A stretch of 64,000 nt of DNA, from positions 1,793,215-1,857,214 of the forward strand of contig NZ_JHZF01000011.1 of assembly GCF_000688295.1 (NCBI RefSeq), written 5' to 3'. Below, piece by piece: positions 7,406-15,945 of the stretch. The first letter of the stretch is position 1. Each line of letters starts with the position of its first letter. This stretch comes from Pseudooceanicola nanhaiensis DSM 18065. Its GTDB lineage: Bacteria > Pseudomonadota > Alphaproteobacteria > Rhodobacterales > Rhodobacteraceae. The notes beneath the pieces are model-generated. The model was given only the letters and a program-made list of their open reading frames with translations, was not told the origin of the DNA and searched no databases. Position numbers and translations under genes: made by a program.

Positions 7406-10090
7406 ATGCGGGCCGCCGTGGCCGAGGCCGCCCGGACCGAGGGCGAAGGCTTCCGCGCGCGGCTCGTCGCCCTGCTCCAGGAGGCGAACGAGACCGGCCG
7501 CGCCGCCATCGCCGAGGCCTTCACCGCCCGCCCCTTCGCCGCCGAGCAGACCACCCGCGCCTATACCTGGCTGACCGACTGCATCGTTCTGACCACGGTC
7601 GAGGCGGTGCGGGATCACGTCGCCCCCGAGACGGGCACCAGCGATTTCGCCGTGATCGCCGTCGGCGGATACGGCCGGGGCGCCATGGCGCCCTATTCCG
7701 ACGTCGACCTGCTGTTCCTCGCCAAGGGAAAGATCACCCCGTGGCTCGAGGGCTTCATCGAATCGATGCTCTACATCCTGTGGGATCTGCACCTGAAGGT
7801 GGGCCATTCCAGCCGCACCGTCCGGGATTGCGTGAAACTCGCGGGCGAGGATTACACGATCCGCACCGCCCTGCTCGAACACCGCTATCTCTGCGGCGAC
7901 GCCGGCCTGGCCGAGACCCTGCGCAAGAAGCTCTGGAACGGGCTCTTCAAGGGGACCGAGAGCGATTTCATCGAGGCCAAGCTCGACGAGCGGCTGAGGC
8001 GCCACCAGAAGCAGGGCGGCCAGCGCTACGTCGTCGAGCCCAACGTCAAGGAGGGCAAGGGCGGCCTGCGCGATCTGCAGTCGCTCTACTGGATCGCCAA
8101 ATATGTCCACGGGGTGCAGTCGGTCTCGGAGCTGGTGCGCCTCGGGCTTTTCACCGACGAGGAGTTCCGCCGCTTCCAGCAGGCCGAGAACTTCCTCTGG
8201 GCGGTGCGCTGCCACCTCCACCTGATCGCCGACCGGGCGATGGACCAGCTGACCTTCGACCTGCAGGTGCAGGTGGCCGAACGCCTCGGCTACCGCGACC
8301 GCGGCGGCCGCAGGGCGGTCGAGCATTTCATGCAGGATTACTTCCGCCACGCCACCACGACCGGAGAGGTCACGCGGATCCTCCTGACCAAGCTCGAGGC
8401 CGCCCACGTCAAGAGCGAGCCGCTGCTCGAACGCATCTTCAAGCGCCGCCCCCGGACGGTCGGCGCGCAGTTCGTCGCGGTCGGCAACCGGCTGGCCCTG
8501 GCCGATCCCACGACCTTCCTCGACGACAGGCTGAACATCCTGCGCATCTTCGACGAGGCGCTGCGCACCGGGATGCTGATCCACCCGGACGCGATGCGGC
8601 TGATCACGGCGAACCTGAAGCTCATCGACGACCGGATGCGCAACGATCCGAAGGCGGCCGGAATGTTCCTCGGGCTGCTCCTGAACCACGGCAACCCGGA
8701 GCGCGCGCTGCGGCGGATGAACGAGCTTGGCGTGCTGGCCGCCTTCATCCCCGAGTTCGAGCCCATCGTGGCGATGATGCAATACAACATGTACCACCAT
8801 TACACGGTGGACGAGCATACCATCCAGTGCATCCGCCACCTCGCCCTGATCGAGCACGGCAAGCTCGAGGAAGAGCTGCCGATCGCCTCGACCATCCTCA
8901 AGGACGGGGTGAACCGGCGGGTGCTCTACACGGCCCTTCTGCTGCACGACATCGGCAAGGGCCGGGACGAGGACCATTCCATCGTCGGCGCCCGGATCGC
9001 CCGCAAGGTGGCCCCGCGGCTCGGGCTGAGCCCCGAGGAATGCGCGACCGTCGAATGGCTGGTGCGCTATCACCTGCTGATGTCCGACATGGCGCAGAAG
9101 CGCGACGTGGCCGATCCCCGGACCGTGCGCGACTTCGCCAAGGCGGTGCAGACGCGGGAACGGCTCGACCTGCTGACGGTGCTCACGGTCTGCGACATCC
9201 GCGGCGTGGGTCCGGGCACCTGGAACAACTGGAAGGCGGCGCTCCTGCGGGCGCTCTACCGGCAGACGCTGAACGGGCTCGAGAACGGGCTCGAGGACAT
9301 CAACCGCGTCAAGCGCGAGCAGGACGCCCACAAGGACCTTCGCGCCGCCCTGCCCGACTGGACCGAGGCCGACCTCGAACGCGAGATCGACCGGCATTAC
9401 CCGACATACTGGCAGGGTCTGCACATCACCGCGCAGGAGATCTTCGCGACCATGCTGCGCGATCTGGACCCGGCCGAGATCCGGATCGACCTGCACCCGG
9501 ACGAGGACCGCGACGCGACCCGCGCGCTCTTTGCCATGGTGGACCACCCCGGCATCTTCGCCCGGCTGACCGGCGCGCTGGCCCTCGTGGGCGCGAACGT
9601 GGTGGACGCGCGGAGCTATACGACCAAGGACGGCTACGCGACCTCGGCCTTCTGGATCCAGGACGCCGACGGCCATCCCTACGAGGCCGACCGCCTGCCC
9701 CGCCTGACGCGGATGATCCACAAGACGCTGAAGGGCGAGGTGGTGGCCCGCGACGAGATGAAATCGCGCGACAAGATCAAGAAGCGGGAGCGCGCCTTCG
9801 AGGTGAAGACCGCGATCTCCTTCGACAACGAGGGCTCGGACATCTACACCCTGATCGAGGTCGACACCCGTGACCGGCCCGGCCTGCTCTTCGACCTCGC
9901 CCGGACGCTGGCGGCGAGCCATGTGCAGATCGCCTCGGCCGTGATCGCGACCTATGGCGAGCAGGCGGTGGACACGTTCTACGTGAAGGACATGTTCGGG
10001 CTGAAACTGCATTCGCTCTCGAAGCAGCGCACGCTGGACGCGCGCCTGCGCGAGGCGATCACCGCGGGACAGGAGAGGGCCAGATCGTGA
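7406..10090 (+). CDS. glnD: bifunctional PII uridylyltransferase / uridylyl-removing enzyme
   Basis: GlnD senses glutamine and uridylylates or de-uridylylates PII. From the ATG at 7406 it is 894 residues: nucleotidyltransferase motif GGYGRG at 87-92 followed by SDVDLL, an HD phosphohydrolase domain with His514-Asp515 in LLHDIGKG, and two C-terminal ACT domains (about 710-790 and 820-890). The same frame is open back into the previous gene and encodes LICPAEVIFDRAAM just before this ATG, which looks like conserved GlnD N-terminus. A CTG at 7319, preceded by GGAGGGG and overlapping the upstream stop, would give 923 residues and may be the real start. The 3' end overlaps murJ by 4 nt. Confidence 0.95.
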   Translation: MRAAVAEAARTEGEGFRARLVALLQEANETGRAAIAEAFTARPFAAEQTTRAYTWLTDCIVLTTVEAVRDHVAPETGTSDFAVIAVGGYGRGAMAPYSDVDLLFLAKGKITPWLEGFIESMLYILWDLHLKVGHSSRTVRDCVKLAGEDYTIRTALLEHRYLCGDAGLAETLRKKLWNGLFKGTESDFIEAKLDERLRRHQKQGGQRYVVEPNVKEGKGGLRDLQSLYWIAKYVHGVQSVSELVRLGLFTDEEFRRFQQAENFLWAVRCHLHLIADRAMDQLTFDLQVQVAERLGYRDRGGRRAVEHFMQDYFRHATTTGEVTRILLTKLEAAHVKSEPLLERIFKRRPRTVGAQFVAVGNRLALADPTTFLDDRLNILRIFDEALRTGMLIHPDAMRLITANLKLIDDRMRNDPKAAGMFLGLLLNHGNPERALRRMNELGVLAAFIPEFEPIVAMMQYNMYHHYTVDEHTIQCIRHLALIEHGKLEEELPIASTILKDGVNRRVLYTALLLHDIGKGRDEDHSIVGARIARKVAPRLGLSPEECATVEWLVRYHLLMSDMAQKRDVADPRTVRDFAKAVQTRERLDLLTVLTVCDIRGVGPGTWNNWKAALLRALYRQTLNGLENGLEDINRVKREQDAHKDLRAALPDWTEADLEREIDRHYPTYWQGLHITAQEIFATMLRDLDPAEIRIDLHPDEDRDATRALFAMVDHPGIFARLTGALALVGANVVDARSYTTKDGYATSAFWIQDADGHPYEADRLPRLTRMIHKTLKGEVVARDEMKSRDKIKKRERAFEVKTAISFDNEGSDIYTLIEVDTRDRPGLLFDLARTLAASHVQIASAVIATYGEQAVDTFYVKDMFGLKLHSLSKQRTLDARLREAITAGQERARS

Positions 10091-11631
10091 AGCCCATCCG
10101 GCTGGTGTCAGGCTTCCTGACCGTCGGCGGCTGGACGATGCTCAGCCGCATCCTGGGCTTCGTCCGGGACGCCATGATCCTCGCCTATCTCGGGACGGGA
10201 CCGGCCTACCAGGCCTTCGTCGTGGCCTTCCGGCTGCCCAACATGTTCCGCCGCTTCTTCGCGGAAGGCGCGTTCAACACCGCCTTCGTGCCGCTCTTCG
10301 CCAAGAAGTTCGAGGCGGGCGAGAACGCCGAGGACTTCGCCTCGGATGCGCTCTCGGGGCTGGCGACGGTGCTGATCGCGTTGACGGCCATCGCGCATCT
10401 CGCGATGCCGTGGATGATCCTCGCGCTCGCCTCGGGGTTCGCGGGACAGGAGGAATTCGCCCTCTCGGTCGAGTACGGGCGGATCACCTTCCCCTACATC
10501 CTCTTCATCTCGATCGCCGCCCTCCTCTCGGGCGTGCTGAACGCGACCGGGCGCTTCGCCGCCGCGGCGGCCGCGCCGGTGCTGCTGAACGTGATGCTCA
10601 TCGGCGGCATGTATGTCGGCGCAGTGGCGAGCGGGATCGACGTCGCGACCGCGCTGATCTGGACGATTCCGCTGGCGGGCGTGGGCCAGATGCTGCTGGT
10701 CTGGCGCGCCGCCGCCCGGGCCGGGCTGCGCATCCGGGTCAAGCGCCCGCGCTTCACGCCCGAGCTGAAGGAGCTTCTGCGCATCGCCGTGCCCGCCGCG
10801 CTGGCGGGCGGCGTGGTGCAGGTGAACCTCCTCGTCGGGCAGCAGGTCGCCTCCTATTTCGACCGCGCCGTCGGCTGGCTCTTCGCCGCCGACCGGCTCT
10901 ACCAGCTGCCGCTCGGCGTCGTGGGGATCGCCATCGGCATCGTGCTGCTGCCCGACCTGTCGCGCCGGCTGAAGGCCGGGGACGTGGCGGGCTCGCGCGA
11001 TGCGCTCTCGCGCGCGGCCGAGATGTCGCTGATGCTGACCATGCCCGCGGCCGTCGCGCTGGTCGTCATCCCGCTGCCGCTGGTCTCGGTCCTCTTCGAA
11101 CGGGGCGCGATCACCCCCGAGGACACCCGCGCCATCGCGCTGGCCGTCGCGGTCTACGGCCTCGGCCTGCCCGCCTTCGTGATGCAGAAGATCCTCCAGC
11201 CGCTCTATTTCGCGCGCAGCGATACCCGGACCCCGTTCCGCTTCGCCCTCTGGGCGATGGCGGTGAACGCGGTGCTCGCCGTGGGGCTCGCCCCGGTGAT
11301 CGGCTGGATCGCCACGGCGCTCGCCACCACGGTCGCCGGCTGGACGATGATGGTGATGCTGCATTTCGGCGCCCGTCCGATGGGCGAGGCCGTGCGCTTC
11401 GATGACCGCTTCCGCCGCCGGATCGTGCGGATCACCATCGCCGCGCTGCTCATGGGCGCGGCACTTCTGCCCGCATGGTGGCTTCTGACCCCCTGGCTGC
11501 AGCTGGCCGGCCTCAGGTTCGCCGCGCTTGGCCTTCTCGTGACATGGGGGGCCGTGGTATATTTCGGCGTGGGCCACCTGATCGGAGCGTTCCGGCTGTC
11601 GGACCTGCGGCGGGCGATGCGCAGGGGCTGA
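10087..11631 (+). CDS. murJ: lipid II flippase MurJ
   Basis: A 514-residue integral membrane protein of the MVF/MurJ family that flips lipid II to the periplasmic side for peptidoglycan synthesis. The N-terminus SGFLTVGGWTMLSRILGFVRDAMIL and the segment FRLPNMFRRFFAEGAFNTAFVPLF (residues about 45-70) are family hallmarks. About 14 hydrophobic segments can be counted. Translation starts at a GTG that overlaps the glnD stop (GTGA), indicating coupling; glnD-murJ adjacency is common in alphaproteobacteria. Confidence 0.95.
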   Translation: MKPIRLVSGFLTVGGWTMLSRILGFVRDAMILAYLGTGPAYQAFVVAFRLPNMFRRFFAEGAFNTAFVPLFAKKFEAGENAEDFASDALSGLATVLIALTAIAHLAMPWMILALASGFAGQEEFALSVEYGRITFPYILFISIAALLSGVLNATGRFAAAAAAPVLLNVMLIGGMYVGAVASGIDVATALIWTIPLAGVGQMLLVWRAAARAGLRIRVKRPRFTPELKELLRIAVPAALAGGVVQVNLLVGQQVASYFDRAVGWLFAADRLYQLPLGVVGIAIGIVLLPDLSRRLKAGDVAGSRDALSRAAEMSLMLTMPAAVALVVIPLPLVSVLFERGAITPEDTRAIALAVAVYGLGLPAFVMQKILQPLYFARSDTRTPFRFALWAMAVNAVLAVGLAPVIGWIATALATTVAGWTMMVMLHFGARPMGEAVRFDDRFRRRIVRITIAALLMGAALLPAWWLLTPWLQLAGLRFAALGLLVTWGAVVYFGVGHLIGAFRLSDLRRAMRRG

Positions 11632-11704
11632 GCCTTCCGCGCCGTCATGAAACCGGATCGGCTGTTCCGTGTTGTCCACGGTGGATCGAGGACAGGACCA
11701 GCAC

Positions 11705-13264
11705 ATGCCCGGTGCAGAGATGAAGGAGCCCGAAACCCTCCGGCCGCGCCAGGACGCGCGCGCCGAGGAGACGCGAATCCAACCTCTCATCACCGCGGAG
11801 GAGATGTTCCCGGCGCTCGAGCGCATGGTCATGCGCGCCGAGAGGGAGCTGTTCCTGTCGTTCCGCATCTTCGACGCCCGCACCCGCCTGCGCAGCGAGG
11901 GAGCGCTCGAGCTCGGCCTCAAGACATGGGCCGACCTCATGGTGCACACCGCCGAGCGCGGCGTGAAGCTGCGGATGCTGCTGGCCGATTTCGACCCGAT
12001 CTTCACCGGCGACCTGCACCGCTCCGCCTGGGCCTCGGCCCGGAACTTCGGATCGCGCCTGCCCGACGGGGCCGAGCTGATCTGCGCGCTGCACGAATGC
12101 CGCTCCGCCCCGGTCTGGAAATACGTGTTCCACTTCCCGATCCGGAAGCGGCTCGACTCGATGCGCGACATCCCGGACGAGAGCCTGACCCCCTTCCAGC
12201 ACCGTTCGCTGCGCGGAGACTGGGATCTGCGCCCGGTCACGCTCCACCAGAAACTCGCGGTGGTGGACGGGCGCGAGGCGATCATCGGCGGGCTCGACGT
12301 GGACGAACGACGCTGGGACACGCCCGACCACGACCAGAGCCCCGAGGAGACATGGCACGACGTCAGCCTCCACGTGGAGGGTCCGCCCGCGCAGGACATC
12401 CGCGCGCATTTCGCCCATTGCTGGCAACGGGCGATCGACGACGACGCCACCTGCTTCACGGCCGAGAAAAGCCCGGTCCCCGATCCCGGTCACGTCCGCA
12501 AGCCCGCCCCGCCCGCGCCCCGGGTGATCCGGACGATCTCCTGCGATGGCAGCCGGCCGCTGCAACTGGGCGCCAAGACGATGCTGCGCGAGCACGAGGA
12601 AGAGCACATCGCGGCCTTCGAGAAGGCCGAGAGGTCGATCTACATCGAAAGCCAGTTCTTCCGCCACGCGCCGCTGGCCCGCAGCCTGGCCGCGGCCGCG
12701 AAGCGACGGCCCGAGCTCGAGCTGATCCTCCTGATGCCGACCGAGCCCGAAGAGGTGATCTTCCAGGGCGCCACCGGGTTCGAGATGCGGCATGCGCAGG
12801 CGCTCCAGATGCGCTGCCTCGACATCTGCCAGCGTGCCTTCGGCGACCGGATGACGACCGTCTCCCCGGTGCAGCCGCGCCCGGCGCAGACCAACGATCC
12901 GCTGCCGCTCCGGGGCGGGCGCGTGGTCTATGTGCACGCCAAGGTCACGATCGTCGACGATCACACGGCCATCGTCGGTTCGGCCAACCTCAATGGCCGC
13001 TCCATGAGGTGGGACACCGAGGCCTCGCTCGTCTTCCACGGGCGCGAGGACGTGATGGGCCTGCGCGACCGGCTCGCGCGGATCTGGCTCGACGAGCATT
13101 ACGAGGAGGGCGATCCGCACAGCGCCGCGCTCTGGCGCCGGGCGGCCGAGGAGAACGCGGCGCGCAAGCCCGAGGACCGCGTCGGCTTCATGCTGCCCTA
13201 CCCCGAGCGCCGCAATCGCCGCTTCTCCCGGTTCCTGCCGATCCTGCCGCCCGAGATGTTCTGA
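11705..13264 (+). CDS. phospholipase D-like domain protein
   Basis: A 519-residue protein with two HKD motifs, HQKLAVVDG...GG beginning at His181 and HAKVTIVDDHTAIVGSANLN beginning at His411, which together form the PLD active site. No signal peptide or membrane segment is evident. Such proteins act as phospholipases, cardiolipin synthases or nucleases; the soluble, long two-motif form here points to a phospholipase D-like enzyme, but the substrate is unknown. The frame is open to a GTG at 11669; I chose the ATG at 11705 because an AGGA lies 8 nt before it. Confidence 0.82.
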   Translation: MPGAEMKEPETLRPRQDARAEETRIQPLITAEEMFPALERMVMRAERELFLSFRIFDARTRLRSEGALELGLKTWADLMVHTAERGVKLRMLLADFDPIFTGDLHRSAWASARNFGSRLPDGAELICALHECRSAPVWKYVFHFPIRKRLDSMRDIPDESLTPFQHRSLRGDWDLRPVTLHQKLAVVDGREAIIGGLDVDERRWDTPDHDQSPEETWHDVSLHVEGPPAQDIRAHFAHCWQRAIDDDATCFTAEKSPVPDPGHVRKPAPPAPRVIRTISCDGSRPLQLGAKTMLREHEEEHIAAFEKAERSIYIESQFFRHAPLARSLAAAAKRRPELELILLMPTEPEEVIFQGATGFEMRHAQALQMRCLDICQRAFGDRMTTVSPVQPRPAQTNDPLPLRGGRVVYVHAKVTIVDDHTAIVGSANLNGRSMRWDTEASLVFHGREDVMGLRDRLARIWLDEHYEEGDPHSAALWRRAAEENAARKPEDRVGFMLPYPERRNRRFSRFLPILPPEMF

Positions 13265-13280
13265 GCCGGGCTCTGCCCCC

Positions 13281-13982
13281 TCAATCCCGCCGCATGCGCC
13301 GCAGGAAGGCGCTCCACCCGCCCGGCACCAGGAGCGGCGCCGCCAGGAAGCCCGCCACCGCCCCGGTGATGTCCGCGACCCAGGTGTTCGCCGCGCCGAA
13401 GAGCAGGCCGAAGACCAGCTGGATGCCCATCAGCACGCCGATCAGGGTGAAGGCGCGGAATTCGTTGTCCCCGCTCGCCTTCAGCCGGACCCAGAGCAGC
13501 CAGGTGAAGACGCCGATCAGACCGTAGATGCCCGGGAAGGCCCCGATCAGCGGATAGGCGTCGTTGGTGACGAGCCCGTAGACCAGCGCCCCCAGGACGG
13601 AGCTGAGGAAGAAGGTGATCAGCACCGACCACGCGCCCGCGACCTCGCCCACCCACTTGCCGAGCGCCAGCAGCATCACGCAGGCGAAGGCGGCCGAGGT
13701 GAAGGCGCCATGCACGAAGGGATAGGTCACGAAGCGCATCACCTGCTCCAGCGGCCAGACGCCCTGTTCCATCATCCAGTGCAGCACCGCCGAGACGAAG
13801 CCGTAGCTCCGGATCGCCTCGAGCCGCCAGCCGACCGACCCCGGGCCGCCGATGATCCCCCGCGCGCCGAGAGAGAGCACGATCTCGACCGCGGCGATGG
13901 CGAGGAACAGCAGGACCACGCTCCAGGGCAGCGGGTTCACCGGCCGCGGCGCGCGCGGAATGTCGTGGTCGGGGATCGCCAT
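13281..13982 (-). CDS. rhomboid-family membrane protein lacking catalytic residues
   Basis: A 233-residue protein with about six hydrophobic segments and a rhomboid layout: TYPFVHGAFTSAAF and GKWVGEVAG correspond to the first conserved blocks. The serine-protease box that normally reads GASG is GAFP here (IGAFPGIYGLIG, near residues 160-171), and the TM6 histidine is replaced by Asp in WVADITGAVAGF. Both catalytic residues are therefore missing and it is probably not a protease. From memory, Rhodobacteraceae relatives share this pattern. Start at 13982 is preferred because the conserved protein begins MAIPDHD; the frame extends further without similarity. Divergent from trpS. Confidence 0.75.
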   Translation of the reverse strand: MAIPDHDIPRAPRPVNPLPWSVVLLFLAIAAVEIVLSLGARGIIGGPGSVGWRLEAIRSYGFVSAVLHWMMEQGVWPLEQVMRFVTYPFVHGAFTSAAFACVMLLALGKWVGEVAGAWSVLITFFLSSVLGALVYGLVTNDAYPLIGAFPGIYGLIGVFTWLLWVRLKASGDNEFRAFTLIGVLMGIQLVFGLLFGAANTWVADITGAVAGFLAAPLLVPGGWSAFLRRMRRD

Positions 13983-14020
13983 GGGTCTGCTCTGCCTCCT
14001 GCCGGTGCGGGCGCCGTCGC

Positions 14021-14049
14021 TTGACGCCTCATGCGGGCATGGGTAAGCG
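14021..14049 (+). promoter_or_regulatory. candidate trpS promoter
   Basis: TTGACG at 14021-14026, 17 nt, then TAAGCG at 14044-14049, 40 nt before the trpS ATG, in the gap divergent to the rhomboid gene. The -35 is good and the -10 weak. Confidence 0.35.
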
Positions 14050-14088
14050 AGCGGGACGCCAAGATCCAGAGAGCGGAGAGACGTGAGC

Positions 14089-15114
14089 ATGTCCGAAACA
14101 CAGACGAGCTTCACCCCCCGGGTGTTTTCCGGGGTCCAGCCCTCGGGCGGGCTGACGCTGGGCAATTACCTGGGCGCCATCCGCCGCTTCGTCGACATGC
14201 AGAACGACGGGATCGAGACGATCTACTGCATGGTCGACCTGCACGCGATGACCGTCTGGCAGGAGCCCGACGCACTGCGCCGCAACACCCGGGAACTGGC
14301 CGCGGGATACCTCGCCGCCGGGCTCGATCCGACGCGCTCGATCCTGTTCAACCAGAGCCAGGTGCCGGAACACACGCAACTGGCGTGGATCTTCAACTGC
14401 GTCGCCCGGATGGGCTGGATGCAGCGGATGACCCAGTGGAAGGACAAGGCGGGCAAGAACCAGCAGAACGCCTCGCTGGGCCTCCTCGCCTACCCCTCGC
14501 TGATGGCCGCGGACATCCTGGTCTACCACGCGACCCATGTCCCCGTGGGCGAGGACCAGAAGCAGCATATCGAGCTGACCCGCGACATCGCGATCAAGTT
14601 CAACAACGATTTCGGCGTGGATTTCTTCCCGATCACCGAGCCCGTGATCGAGGGCGCGGCCACGCGCGTCATGTCGCTGCGCGACGGCACCAGGAAGATG
14701 TCGAAATCCGACCCCTCCGACATGGCGCGGATCAACCTGACCGACGACGCCGACGCCATCGCCAACAAGATCCGCAAGGCCCGCACCGACCCCGAGCCGC
14801 TGCCGTCCGAGCCCGAGGGCCTCGCCGCCCGCGCCGAGGCCCGCAACCTCGTGAACATCTACGCCGCCCTCTCCGACACCGACCTCGCGGGCGCGCTCCG
14901 CGAGGTCGGCGGCAAGCAGTTCTCCGAGTTCAAGCCGATGCTCGCCGACCTCGCGGTCGAGAAGCTCGCGCCGATCTCGACCGAGATGTCGCGCCTGATG
15001 GAGCAGCCGGACGAGATCGACCGCATCCTCGGCGACGGCGCCGCCCGCGCCCGCGACATCGCCGCCCCGATCCTCGCGAAGACCTACGAGATCGTCGGCC
15101 TGCTGCGGAGCTGA
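14089..15114 (+). CDS. trpS: tryptophan--tRNA ligase
   Basis: A 341-residue class I aminoacyl-tRNA synthetase charging tRNA-Trp. N-terminal substrate segment [19 protein letters not shown] (residues about 13-31) holds the HIGH-equivalent GNYLG; the KMSKS loop is at residues 203-207. A GTG lies six bases upstream, but GGAGAG is only 2 nt from it and 8 nt from the ATG at 14089, so the ATG is preferred. Followed by a GC-rich gap with a 17-C run. Confidence 0.95.
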   Translation: MSETQTSFTPRVFSGVQPSGGLTLGNYLGAIRRFVDMQNDGIETIYCMVDLHAMTVWQEPDALRRNTRELAAGYLAAGLDPTRSILFNQSQVPEHTQLAWIFNCVARMGWMQRMTQWKDKAGKNQQNASLGLLAYPSLMAADILVYHATHVPVGEDQKQHIELTRDIAIKFNNDFGVDFFPITEPVIEGAATRVMSLRDGTRKMSKSDPSDMARINLTDDADAIANKIRKARTDPEPLPSEPEGLAARAEARNLVNIYAALSDTDLAGALREVGGKQFSEFKPMLADLAVEKLAPISTEMSRLMEQPDEIDRILGDGAARARDIAAPILAKTYEIVGLLRS

Positions 15115-15154
15115 GGCGCCGCGCTCCGCTCGAAGGCCCCCGCCCCTGGCGGCG

Positions 15155-15177
15155 GGGGGTCCCCCCCCCCCCCCCCC
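15155..15177. repeat. G-run followed by 17-C homopolymer
   Basis: Six G, one T, then 17 consecutive C (15161-15177), the longest homopolymer noticed in the window. It sits between trpS and the intergenic repeat at 15179. It may vary in length by slippage or may be inexact in the assembly. Confidence 0.8.
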
Positions 15178-15178
15178 G

Positions 15179-15271
15179 CGCTTCATCTTTCCGGAAATAC
15201 TCCCGCCGGAGGCAGACCGCGATCTGGCCCCGCCAGATCGCCCAGCATCACGTGCGCGGGCTTGCCCGCGC
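15179..15271 (-). repeat. structured intergenic repeat, family A, copy 1
   Basis: Read on the minus strand it begins with a core like CTCCGGCGGGAGTATTTCC and AGATGAAG, shared with the copies near 18.9, 20.4 and 25.3 kb. Two hairpins follow: GCGATCTGGC (15219-15228) with GCCAGATCGC (15232-15241), and GCGCGGGC/GCCCGCGC (15254-15271, loop TT). Copy 2 has the same two hairpins with a paired base change in the first stem. No reading frame or transposase is associated. The remaining bases to 15382 show no gene. Confidence 0.75.
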
Positions 15272-15382
15272 GCCGTTCGGTCCCGCCCCCCTCCGCAGGG
15301 CCGCACATCTCCCCTGCGCGCAGCCTCCTTTCGCGCCGGTCCCGCCGCGCCTACCTTTGGCGCAGACAGGAGGATCTGCCCC

Positions 15383-15889
15383 ATGACACAGCCCGTCCAC
15401 CCCGAGGCCCGCATCGGCCACGTCCACCTGAAGGTCGCCGACCTCGAGCGCGCCATCGCCTTCTACTCCGGCGTGCTCGGCTTCGAGCTCCAGCAGAGAT
15501 ACGGCCCCCAGGCCGCCTTCCTCTCCGCCGGCGGCTATCACCACCACATCGGCCTGAACACCTGGGAGAGCAAGGGCGGCACGCCGGCCCCGCGCGGCCA
15601 TACCGGGCTCTACCATACGGCGTTCCTCTATCCGGACCGCGCGCAGCTCGCCGATGCGCTGGCCCGCGTCCTGGCCGCCGGCATCCCGCTCGACGGCGCC
15701 GCCGATCACGGTGTGAGCGAGGCGCTCTACCTGCGCGACCCGGATGGCAACGGGGTCGAGCTCTACCGCGACCGGCCCGAGGCGGAATGGCCCCGCGACG
15801 AGAGCGGCGCGCTCAGGATGGTCAACGCGCCGCTCGATCTCGAGGCGCTGCTCGCCGAGGCGCCCGCCGCCCGAGACGAAGCGCCGTAA
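15383..15889 (+). CDS. VOC (glyoxalase/bleomycin-resistance fold) protein
   Basis: A 168-residue vicinal-oxygen-chelate protein. The N-terminal half IGHVHLKVADLERAIAFYSGVLGFEL (residues about 10-35) holds the first metal His (GHVHLKV); HHHIGLNTWESKGG and LYHTAFLYPDR supply further candidate ligands, and DPDGNGVELYRDRP near 130-145 contains the metal Glu. The layout resembles catechol 2,3-dioxygenase/CatE-like single-unit proteins. Substrate unknown. AGGAGG lies 10 nt before the ATG. Stand-alone gene. Confidence 0.85.
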   Translation: MTQPVHPEARIGHVHLKVADLERAIAFYSGVLGFELQQRYGPQAAFLSAGGYHHHIGLNTWESKGGTPAPRGHTGLYHTAFLYPDRAQLADALARVLAAGIPLDGAADHGVSEALYLRDPDGNGVELYRDRPEAEWPRDESGALRMVNAPLDLEALLAEAPAARDEAP

Positions 15890-15945
15890 CAGAATCGATT
15901 CATTGCGGGCCTAGGCTTGTCGCGCTGCCACAGGAGACGCCCGCC

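Noticed and set aside
7103..10012. Very long open frame (969 codons) on the minus strand opposite glnD
   Set aside because: It mirrors glnD codon structure in GC-rich DNA, has no family motif, and glnD on the other strand is unmistakable.
15890..15945. Pho box upstream of phoX
   Set aside because: No pair of CTGTCA-like direct repeats was found in the short upstream region.
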